Positions 32,904 to 44,900 of a stretch of DNA of 64,000 nucleotides are shown here, piece after piece. Numbering within the stretch: position 1 is the stretch's first letter; every line of letters starts with the position of its first letter. Made by a program: the position numbers and the translations under genes. The DNA comes from Argyresthia goedartella. Its lineage: Eukaryota > Arthropoda > Insecta > Lepidoptera > Argyresthiidae. The stretch spans positions 31,301,356 through 31,365,355 of the forward strand of contig OX463815.1 in NCBI GenBank assembly GCA_949825045.1. Reading direction: 5' to 3'. The notes below the pieces were generated by a model. That model was not told the DNA's origin, did not search any database, and saw only the letters and a list, made by a program, of their open reading frames with translations.

Positions 32904-35900
32904 GTGAGTATATTAATTAGCCTTTCATTAAACAAATAGCTCCATCCACGGGAATCGACCTCCTTGGTAGGATACGAGCGGAATATTTAAAAAATTTTAA
33001 TGAAAAAATACATTGTACAATTATTTATTGCTAAAAGATGCCAGTTAAGTCGAGGGTTAATAAAATGGATCATTCATGACAGTTTTATACTCTGCTTTTC
33101 ACTTCGATTGCGAGAAAATTAAATGCCACTTTAATATTCCATTGTTGTTAGTCACATTAATCAATTTTCACTGTTTACTTCTATTAAGGTACAAAATGTT
33201 GCAAAATTGAAGAAGAGAACAGCCAATTCCTACCACGAAACTTTTTTAAAGTTGTTTTTTTTTCACCATGAGTCATTTGACTTGGGTACTTCATACTAGC
33301 AAGTCATAAAAACGGTTCAGTTCAGTTTAGTTCAGTTCAAAGATTTTTATTCATAGTAGCACAAAAATTTAGACTTAATGAACGTCATAACATAATCAAG
33401 CAAGAATAACGAAACATTAAGTAGGAGCCTAATTACATACAGTTTTTTCTTTCACCATGTGTCATTTGACTTGGGTACTTCATACTAGCAAGTCATAAAA
33501 ACGGTTCAGTTCAGTTTAGTTCAGTTCAAAGATTTTTATTCATAATAGCACAAAAATTGAGACTTAATGAACGTCATAACATAATCAAGCAAGAAAAACG
33601 AAACATTAAGTAGGAGCCTAATTACATACAGTTTTTTCTTTCACCATGTGTCATTTGACTTGGGTACTTCATACTAGCAAGTCATAAAAACGGTTCAGTT
33701 CAGTTTAGTTCAGTTCAAAGATTTTTATTCATAATAGCACAAAAATTGAGACTTAATGAACGTCATAACATAATCAAGCAAGAATAACGAAATATTAAGT
33801 AGGAGCCTAATTACATAATATATAGGGTGCAATGAACTGGTTTAATGCCAGATCTCGGTTTCTTGTAAAAAGTCATTAATTTTGTAGTAGGCCTTGTGTG
33901 TAGTGTTTTTATTTTTTTTAAATCGAGCTTCAGTGAAGTTTTGTATTTCTTGCGGAATTTGATTGTAGAAGCATATACAGTGTCCCATAAAAGAACAACT
34001 AACTTTTGTGAGTCTGAACATTGGAAAAGAAAGTTTATAGTTATTTCTAGTTTGCACGTTGGGACGCAGTTGCTCACGTCCGAAGGAAATACTTAGTTCC
34101 GCCCTTCACGTCTCCAGGGTAGTGCTAAGGAGTGTCTAATTAATCTAGATTTCCGGTTCTCGACGGAGAACCTAACCAAATGATCTTTTAAATGCACTTG
34201 ACACTGGCAAAATTAACCTCAAAAGAGGTTAGCACGGCAGAAGAAAGAAAAGAAGAAGTCATAAAAATGTTTCTTGTAATTTTTATAAGTAGTAGTTGTG
34301 TATGTGACGGATACATAATGGAGGGCATTAAAACTCGAGAGAAGGTTTATGAAGAGAGTCGAAGGCGAGTTTCATAATAATATCACTTGGGAGTTTTAAT
34401 GCCTAATTATGTACAGTTACATACACTATTTTATCTATACACATATCATAAGCTCTCTTTGATGTGCTCAGGAACCACATGTTCGACCGGCATTGTGGCA
34501 TTGATAATTGCTCTGCATTTGTTTAGCTTGTTCAGTTGTACCAACTTCACAGACAAACTAGGGGCTGCACGCAGGCGGGCGTCGGCGTACGAAATTTGAA
34601 TGACATAATTGTCGTTTTTTTTACATTATGGTCATAATGTATCAATATTCACATAAGAAATGAGTTTTTACCAAGTAGTATAACATGATGCTGGTCGTAA
34701 CGTGCGGTTTTTGGACGCCCTAAAGAGGGTTTGTGATACGCGTGTAGATAAAATAATAAATGACATCTATTTTATCTGGTTTTATCAAATTTACGATAAA
34801 AACACGGAAGTGATTTAAAATCGTTCAAATGAAATAAAATAACGACTTTATTCTGCTTCGTTATGTTGTGGCTGTTTATCTTAGTCTTAGAAAAAAAGCT
34901 ATTCAGTAGAGCATAAAAAGCGACTTGTCGACTATGCACAACATAAATACGTCAAATAGGCATACAAAAAGGGCATAAACACGCCATTTCACCTGAGACG
35001 TACAATTCCACCCGAGCCGCAAGCAAGGGTGGATAGTTTAGTCGAGGTATTATAGAATGTATTAAAATAACAAGTTTATTTAATGCAGTCACCTCGTCTA
35101 TCAGGCTGAATTGCTCAATTGTCTTAGTCTAGATGACGACAGCACTTTATGCACTAGCTAGTGCATAAAATGCGATTTTATGCAGTCTACATCCAGCATA
35201 ATGAATGACTTTTCGAGCATGAGAAGTGAAATAATATGTCCCCTCGCTATAGAGAAAAACAGTGATGGTCAACTTAATGATAATTAAAAGAACAAGAAGG
35301 AAAAATTACTATAGGTCTATTGTTTAATATTAACGGTGCATAGTAACATCGAGACAAATGCAAACAGTTGACTAGCAATACCTTATTTGTGTGACAAATG
35401 TGAAATATGATAACATTTATTATACATCCATTAGCTGTCTAAATGTCACGGTATTTTATGGAAAATGCTCTTATGAGCTATGTTTTGATACAATATTAAT
35501 ATTGTATCGAAACATATAGCGTCAGACATTTCCCACACGGGGTGGCAAGGCACTGGTGTTTTATGTTTGGCCATAATATTAAAGAAATTAAATTAAAAAA
35601 AGATTGAAGTTTCTGATTTCATACAGAAACTTCAATCTTTTTTAAATCAAGCAATCAAACTCAAAACTCAAATATCTTTATTACTGTAGATAGTTACATA
35701 TACTAAGCAAACATCATTTTTTGCCTCTTTTCTACACTGGACCACTGTCATCATGAAGTACATAGTCAGGTCATAAGTTCTGTCACATGTGCAATATGAA
35801 ATAATTTAGACATGTTTATTATTTATGTAAACATTTATATAGCAAAATGAACTTAATAAAACATAGATTCTTATGGTAATAAAGTTTATTCAAAATGACC

Positions 35901-38900
35901 CCGCGATTTTGAATACAGGCCTTTATTCTGCGCGGCCAGTCGTCTATCGCAGCACGAACGAGGTCCATGTCAATATCGGCGGCTGCCTTAATCAAGGATG
36001 CCTTGAGTCAAATCAGGATGAGGCTTTGAGCAGGCCTTTTCCTCCAAGTGTTGCCATATCTTGTAATCTAACGGACTCAAATCTGGACTGAAGGAGGGCC
36101 AGTCTTCGTGCCGGATGAAGTCGATTTCACGCGCCGCCAGCCAGTCTTGTGTGCTTTTCGCACTATGAGCTGGCGCAGAATCTTGTTGGAATACCCAGTG
36201 CCTGTTATTAAACATGGTATGAGAAACAGGTTCCACAAGGTTCTTGAGGACTGTATTTTGATATACAACTGCATTCGTTTTTACGCCTTTCTCACAAAAA
36301 TGTACCTCAGTTAAGCCCCAATAAGAGACTCCCAACCAAACCATGAGCGAGGATGGAAAATGACCTCGTTGGACACGCGGAATACGGTTGCTCGCTTCTT
36401 CACTGCTGTGTGCGTACACCTTATCATTTTGTTTGTTGTAGCTCTCTTCCACGGTGAAAATTTTTTCATCCGAAAAAAGAATTTCCCGATGCTTTTTTCC
36501 CGCGTACCGCTTCAACAAAGCGCGGCATCTCTTCAGTCTCAGGTCCATTAAACGAGCGTCCAAACGATGTCCTGTTTTTCTTCGATATGCCCTAAGCCCT
36601 AAGTCTTCATTTAACACCCTTTTCACCGTGGTCCTGCTTAACCCCATCTGAAGGGCCAACAGTTTCTGCTTACGTATGGGATTTCTTTGAATTCGCGCCT
36701 TCACAGCTTTTATCACTGCTGGAGTCCTAACAGAGCGAGGGCGACCACTTCTTGACCTGTCATCTACACTAGAGTATTCATTGTATCGTTTTATGGTACG
36801 ATAAACGAATCTTTTGGTTATATTCAAATTTTTCAGTAAGTCGAAAATCTGAATTTGCGCGTAACCGCAACGATGCAACGCAATAACTGCGACACGGTCT
36901 TCTTTAAGTGTCCACTCCATATATAAAAATGAGGAAAATTCAAAAATGTACACATTTTTATTTTCATGAAAATTCGAAATTCGAATTCAATAAACTTTTT
37001 TGTGGCCAGCGTTCTAAATTCAAAAGTTTTTATTGTGTGACAGAACTTATGACCTGACTGTGTATATATACAGTGTGAGTCTTTATAAAGTGCACATATC
37101 AAAACCAGGGAAACTACACACAATTTCATCGACGGATAAATTGTCAAAAAAATAAAAAAATATTATACAATTTTTTATGAATATTTGAAAATTTTAAGTT
37201 GCAGCTGCTAACCCTATTTAAATAAATTATTATAACTTTTAAACTAATTGTCCTATTAAAATGGAATAAATTTTGAAATTATTGTTAATAATAGGCCGTT
37301 CCAAAAAAAAAATAATTTCAACAAAAATAAACGCCATAAAATTAGAATAAAAAGGTATTTGCTGAAAATATGCGAGCAGCTCTTGCACTGAAAAAAAACC
37401 CTTGTTATTCGTAGCTAAACTTTCATCTACGTATAACATAGAAAAAGTGACCACAAAACTATAGCAATACGTAACCAAATCTAGTTTGGTTATTTTTTAA
37501 CGAAACTGTTTTGTAATTAATGTAAACACTATTTTGTTTAAGTCATACCAAGGTGCTTACTTAAAGGTAGGCCTACTTACATGCAGTTAGGAAGCCAATT
37601 GTTTGTTTACTTCAGCCATTTTTTACAAAACAGTTTGACTGTTATTAACTAAACTAGTGAGTTGTTTTAGCTGTTGTTTTGTCACTATAACCTGATATAT
37701 TAGTTAATTTAGATAACTTGTTTTGTTAATTTTTACAAAAAAGTTTGACTGTTAGTAACAAAACTTTGCTTGTTTTAGCTGTAGTAGTTTGTTTATATAA
37801 TATTTAGTACTTCTTTAGTGTGTAGCCTAATTTATTTTAGCTATCTGAGCGTTTTAGCATGGCAATAAGCGGTAATTTCCCTTTTGTTAATATTTCGAGA
37901 ATCACCGATTAGATTGACATTATTTTCAAATCAATAAAAAATTTAAAAGTAGGCAGATAAATAAAAGCAATTGTTTTACAAATGTAATTGTTGTATTGTT
38001 AGACTTATGAAATTTTGCAATGTAAGAACCATTATCACATAAATCAAAATCTCAAAACAACGGGAATCTTTTTCCCAATGTCCCAGTGTCCTCCAGTGAC
38101 TGTAGGCCATACTCGTACGTTGTAGAACCCTGTGAGGCCTGTGATCTATTCGGCTCAGTCGACTGATCTTCATATGTCTGAAACTGAGAAAACCATGTGA
38201 TTAGGGCGTATCAATAATCTATTTCGGTTAGGTAACGACGTAGTGGTAAGGAAATAGAGGTACCTATTCAATTACTGTTGATTGTTAAATATACTTCTAT
38301 TTCTATAGCCATACCTTCCTCCCCCGGTAGGTAGGTTAGACACAGATGCAAGCTAGCGTTATTTGTAGGTTTGGGTGCCGGCCGAGTCACTAACTTTTGG
38401 CGCGTTGGCACCATGCTGGCGCGGCAGGCACGTTATGCCTTTTTACCCCCAGATTGGCATAGCTTTAGCTTACCACAAGATAATGAAAGTAAATGATTAG
38501 GTAAATACTTACCTTTGAATTGAGTAAAATACACTTCCAGGCCCCACTGCTGCAGATAATCTTCGAGAGCATCTGGGCTCTGCTCGGCCATGGTTCTCTC
38601 ACTCATTTTTAAGTAGGTAGCTGACTGAATAAAGATTCTTCTTCAGATTATGCTGATGAGAGAGACGACAAGCACAGAACTATTTTGCTTTGGGGTTTTA
38701 TGAAAAACGGAGACCTGTCTTCACACGATTGTCCCGAGAGGCGCAAGCGCAAGCAGCAAAATGAATAGAAAATCAACGTGTTTGACATGGCGTGTCGCGT
38801 CGTCGTCGCCTCGATCGTAGCAAAATGCAGTTTTTGAAATTTTTCGCTCTTGAACAGATTAATGAAGAGTTGCTCTTGTCACTGTGCCGCACGGTCGGAT

Positions 38901-41900
38901 TTTGTTTGACAAGACTACATTCAACTCGCGCGAGGACTGTTGGTAGTTCGTCATCCCGTAAACAAAAGTGTTTGGTTGTAAACAATCAAAATACGTCTAA
39001 CAGTGGATAACGCTATGTTTAGTTCAACATATTAGTTTGTTGTTAATTACATAAGTTTTGTTGAATTGCAGTTTTGTGTGTAAAAAATAACAAACTTAAT
39101 TGAGATAATAGTAACAAGATGTTTGTTTAGTGATTAACAATAATAATTGCTTGATAGTTCAGCAAGCCTTTAGTAACGAATAGTCTTAGAATTAGTATAA
39201 ACTAAGTAAACATGTATTGTTGCAAGTTACCAATCCAATTTGTTTACTTCATTAAGGTTATACATGACTAAATCTTAGCTATTAAACAACCGAACTGAAA
39301 ATAACCAAACCAGTTTTGTGCTTCGTAAATAAACCACTTTAATTATTTCAAATTAAGTTTATTGACGACTAAATGAAGTATGGTTAAAAAGGCGATAACC
39401 GAAAAAGTTTTGTTATTAATTTTTTTCAGTGTGCACTCCCTCGGTACATTCCATAGTAATAACGGATATCGGCAATGTGTGCCGGAGGGAAATTGAATTG
39501 GATAGAAATTGTTGCAATTGAGTAATAAACGTGCATTGTTTACCATTAGAAAGCTAATACGATGTAGAATAACTTAAAATAAAAAAAGGAAGATAAAGGA
39601 GACGATTTTTCGAGAAATTTTAAAATTACTGTAAAAATGATGAAAAAAATACCAGATTTTCCTCAAATACCTTTTTATTCTAATTTTATGGCATTTATTT
39701 TTGTTGAAATTATTACTTTTTTGGCACGGCCTAGTATTAACAATCATTTCAAAATTTATTTCATTTTGATAGGACATTCATTTTAAAAGTTATAACAATT
39801 TATTTAAATAGGGTTAGCAGCTGCAACTTAAAATTTTCATAAATTCATAAAAAATTGAATTTTTTTATTTTATTTTTTTTGACAATTTATCCGTCGATGA
39901 AATTGTGTGTAGTTTCCCTGGTTTTGATATGTGCACTTTATAAAGACTCACCTGTATAGCACTTAAGAGAAGAAGCATGCCTATGCCCAATAGTCGGTTG
40001 GTATAGGTGTAGGTGTAGGCTGGCAATGATGATGACGTGGAAAGCATGAATCGAAGACACGTCTCCCGAAAAGTACGTTTCAATGCGATTCATAGCTACT
40101 TCGCAAGAATAAGGTATTTGACAAGGTAGTCCAATAAAACTAGAAATGTGTCGCAAGCCGTACCTATTTCAACAAAAACGTTTGACAATATCAGACTTGT
40201 ACATTTCACGTAAACTTGTACAATTTTGTGTTAAAAAGTCAGCACATGCTAGTATTTCGTAGAACTTGTCAAAAAAATAACCGTTTTGACATTTCTTAAA
40301 AAGTATCTTTTTTGACTTGCAGTAAAATACCGTATTCCGCTCGAGCCCGCGGTCGAACGATCGAATATATAAATAAAAGAAAGGGTAGTATTTCTGTGGT
40401 TTAACTGTAAATCCAGGTTTTGCTGATTTTGCCTGACTGAATTACTCAATAGCGACAAAAAATAATAGCGACTAGAAATAGTGGCTTTGTCTGTCAAAAT
40501 TACTGAATTACGCAACTAGAAATCTAAAAACAGCACAGCAACAACAACTTAAAAACCTTAATTCGAGTAACTTAAAATACAAAACGAGCGGTGGATTTTG
40601 TTGTACTTACATGTTCAACCTAACACGAAGGATGAAGGGCGCCTATCCTGACCCACCACTTCGCCCAGACAGTCTTTATTTAGCCAATAAGCGGTGGCTA
40701 AACCATTCAGTAATTTAGTCGCGCAATTCAGTAGTATTTCTTTCGCTCATTTCAGGTAATTCCGCTGCTCTTGGTCATTCTCTCAATTAGTTTTTTATTC
40801 AGTCGTTTTATTATTCCTCTAAAGAAATAAAGTATCCTAAATTCCTAATCGACATTCTCGTTATACGCTTTGGAGGATATCTTATTTGACGATCAGTATG
40901 ATCGTAGATAGTTGGTGGAGAGGCGTCATAACATTTTTTGTGTATATTTTAGGCTTATGTTTAAACGATTACCAAAAACGCACCTATTTTACTAACAATA
41001 AATTCGAAATGACTGCCAGAATGGATAAATTTCCACCAAATTGTGTTTGGATAAATGATCAGCAAACTTTTTTTTATGTTTTGTGTACTTAAGCTTATGT
41101 TTTAGGTATTTTTTGTTGTTCTTACATGTTCAACCCAACACGAAGGATAAAGGGGGCTCCGCTTCGCTCACCCCCTTTACCCTTCACCTAAGCTACCGCA
41201 GCATTTTGCCCTGATATTTTTGGCAACTATTGGTGTTCATTTATCCATTTTGGGTAGGAAAAAAATATTTTGGTGATCATATTTGTTGCCTATATTTTAT
41301 AGGTTTACCAAGCGCAAGTTCGCAGATTGAGAAGTTATATGTGGACGTAACGGACTTGGATCTGCTGGTGGAGGAGACCTACCTCTTGAAGCTACATCAG
41401 ATGTAAGTTAAGTATCCTAGTCTAGAAATGAGCTAAGCCAGTCGACCTCTGTGGCGTAGGGTCTGAGGTTCTGCTTTTCAAGTGGCACGGCACGGGTACG
41501 AATCCTGGCCAGTGAAAAAAACATACATACATACATATGCTCACGCCTATTTCCCGGAAGAGGGGTAGGCAGAGACCAAAGACCTCCACCTGCCACGATC
41601 CTGGCATACATCTCTCGCTTCCTCAACATTCATAAGTCTCTTCATGCAAGCTCGCCGGTTACGGGTACTTCGAATTTGCCCCTTCACTAACAAATCGCCG
41701 ATTTGGTCTTGGAAAAAAACAATCCCTACATATTGAATGTTTATACATTTCTGACGGCGCGGTTTCTGGTTCCCACTTCAGAGATAATCCTAGTGTGGGG
41801 CCAAAGGCAATGTATGTGCCTGTAAATTAAATAAATGAGAATGTTATGTTCAGCTTTAGTATATGTGTGTTATTGACGGGTTCATCCTATGATGCATCAG

Positions 41901-44900
41901 TAGACTATACGAATGACGTCACGTCCTGCTTCAGCCAGATTATGATCAAACCTTCGCTTGCCATTCAATTTATTTATATCTCATAAGTGTAACAATTGCC
42001 CTCATGCAATATTTATTTTGGAGCTCACCCGCCGCGTGCATTCGCTTAGATAATATTTGAGATTCGAGCATTTGACAACTTTAATAAACAGTGCTATGCT
42101 AAAAAAAACTGAGGAAAACCGTGATACCACAAAAAATATTGCAATAAACAGCATTAAATTGTTCAACAATGGTTTATTTTTTGTGATAAGGTCCTAAATA
42201 GTAAAAAAATACGACTTTCTTAGACATTTTTCATCACTCCGTTGATCTCAGGGATTTCGCAAATTGTGCCCGAAAAAATACTGAGTATACTAACCAGTCA
42301 TCTGTGGCTTTTGTATGATTGATCAGCTGATTACACCAATGTTCTTAATGCTAATTTACATCCCACCAATTGCAGCGGTGAATACAACACGACCCTCACA
42401 GTGACGTCACAAGTCCAGCACCCCGACCTACTGCAGCTGGTGCCGTCCTCGATATCGATACCGGGCAGCGCAAGTCCCAACACTAGTATCGATATAACCC
42501 ACGATATCTGCGCGCTGGGGAAAAGCCCGGGGCACTCCGATGTGACGTTCAACGTGACGCCAGCTGGGTTTGTGAAGTGAGTACGATACTGGCCGAATGA
42601 CTACGGAAAAGTTTGACCTTTTACTTCAAATAGTTAAAAGAAAATGATGAATCTTTTGATATGAGGGAATGTCAAAAATTAAGCATTTTTTTTTGGCTAG
42701 TATTTAATCGCACACCGAAAATACTGATTTGCACAGCGAAAAATAATTAGCAAAAACACTTTTTATGTTTTAAATATTTGATGTGTACACAAGTTTATGT
42801 TTTAAGTATTTTTGTCAACCCAACACGAAGGATAAAGGGGGCCCTTCACTTAAGCTACCGCAGCATTTTGCCCTGATATTTGCTGTGCAAATCAGTATTT
42901 TCGATGTGCAGTTTAATATTTACCTTATTTTTTATTTTAATAATGAACAAAAATCACACAGCCATTCTTACAGATAATCGGAAGTGTAAACTAAGAATAA
43001 GGGCAATTAATGATTTCACTATGTATATGTCGTAACCATATCGTAGAATTAACCATATCATATGAAATGGGCATTTTTAAAGGATGACCAAGAATTAACG
43101 CAAGATTTGTTTTATATAGAAGACACAGTTTTTAGTATTTTTATTGTTATTTTGCATTGAATTATATAGGGCTATTTATGGAATAACATATCGGTCAAAT
43201 GGCCTCCACGATTTTCCTGGCACACACGCACTATAAAGAATGAAAACTGTCGAAATGTTCCTTGATGTGATGTGGCAGAATTTATTATTTTATTTTATTT
43301 TATTTAGTTAGTTTTTTCTGGAACCTACTCTTCTCTTGGAGGTGCTATCATTGAATGAATACTTCATTGAACAAAACAAAAGATGCAGACAAATAAAAAT
43401 GTAAAACACATGTACAAAGCTTATCTCTAAAAAGAGTTTTTATTTTATATTCATATTTTTATTATTAGATTTGCCTCTGCAGTAGTTTGCGTCTTCCGGG
43501 TATTGGACAGCAAATAGACGTGCTATTTGCTGCAGACTGTTTGATGATGCAGACTATTCCAGTGACAAGTTATGAATGCGAAGAAATTCTTATATAATGG
43601 TGTATTTGGGTTACGTTTCTGGTCTTCTATGCTGTTCTTTACCACTATATACGTCTAATAAGCAGCATATATTTTGTACAGTTTACAAATCGTACAAAGC
43701 GGGAGCTTCTTAACCACGCTATCTACTGTAGATAGCGTGTTTAAGAATTTTGACGACCCGAATGGCCGAGTCGGCAGTGACGCTGCCTACGAAACCAAGG
43801 GTCCCGGGTTCGAGTCCCGGTGGGGGCAAATGTTTGTTTGACGAGAACGGATGTTTGTACCCTAGTCATGGTTGTTTATATATCTAAGTATAATATTTCT
43901 CTATATATGTATATATATCGTTGTCTAGTACCCAAGATACAGGGAATCCTAGTTTGGGGCTAGATCAATGTGTGTAAAAGGTGTCCAAGGTATTATTTAT
44001 TTATTTATTTAAAAAAGAGCTTTCCTTGAATGTGGGCTGTTTGATTATGATTACAAAGTTTAGCATTCCACATCCTAGACGTATAGCTAATCCAAACTAT
44101 CTCATTTCCAGCATGGACACAGTCTTCCTCCGCATCACAGTCATGCGCTCCCACGCCATCGGCATCATCTCCTATATCATGGGCTGGGTCTACTTCGTGG
44201 CGTGGTCCGTTTCCTTCTACCCGCAGATCTACATAAACTACAAGAGGAAGAGCGTGGTCGGACTGAACTTCGACTTTCTCGCGCTGAATCTGATGGGGTT
44301 CTCGCTTTATTCACTCTTCAACTGTGGATTGTACTTCTCTAAGGCAATAAAGGTTGGTAGTTTGTTAAATTCTCTTGGTGTGTTTGTAATCCACACGAAA
44401 CTTTACCGCAGTAAAAATGACAGGTTATAATTTCCAAGTAAACTCACTTTTTTTTTGTTGAAGTTGAGAAAAAAGGAATTACCCATGCCCAGGAGTCTGA
44501 CCTCCTTGCTATGTGCACCCTATGTGGGTCCCTACACATTGACCGGGCATCAGCTCGTGTAGTATACGGACTAAATAACCACTGTGTGTGTGTATGTGTG
44601 TGTGTGTGTTTTTGTAAGCAGTTATCATTAGATTTCACTGCTAGCCATGGCAGTAAACTCTCACATCGTAGTAGAGGTTCTTAACCAGAGTCGTCGGTTC
44701 TTGTCTTGTCGATGTTTGGTATTGTTTCTGAGTTCGACTATTTAGTGTAGGTTCAGAACTGACTAACTTTCAAACATGTTGTAGGTAGGAACAGTGTAAT
44801 AAAAAGGGAGTTCTTATTCGATCGCGACTTAAGTTCCTTCTCCAAAGATTGTGACTCATAAACTTAGTATACCGTTATTCAAAAATGGCGTTGTTACTGT

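Larger units (their letters stand above)
37071..39954. mobile_element. 2.9-kb TA-flanked element with about 300-bp terminal inverted repeats
   Basis: Left end CAGTGTGAGTCTTTATAAAG, right end CTTTATAAAGACTCACCTG, each bordered by TA (37069-37070, 39955-39956). Inverted similarity runs inward about 300 bases: GGGAAACTACACACAATTTC, CATCGACGGATAAATTGTC and TTGCAGCTGCTAACCCTATT each have partners at 39654-39920; weaker pairing reaches about 37500 and 39290. No transposase frame is present. The interior holds a coding-like exon (38513-38606, minus) and an acceptor-flanked open block (38052-38177). Probably a non-autonomous Tc1/mariner-type element with foreign cargo (inference). Confidence 0.82.

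Noticed and set aside
43755..43830. Possible leucine/serine tRNA gene
   Set aside because: Good A and B boxes, but the sequence continues into a family-specific tail and does not close an acceptor stem; SINE 2.
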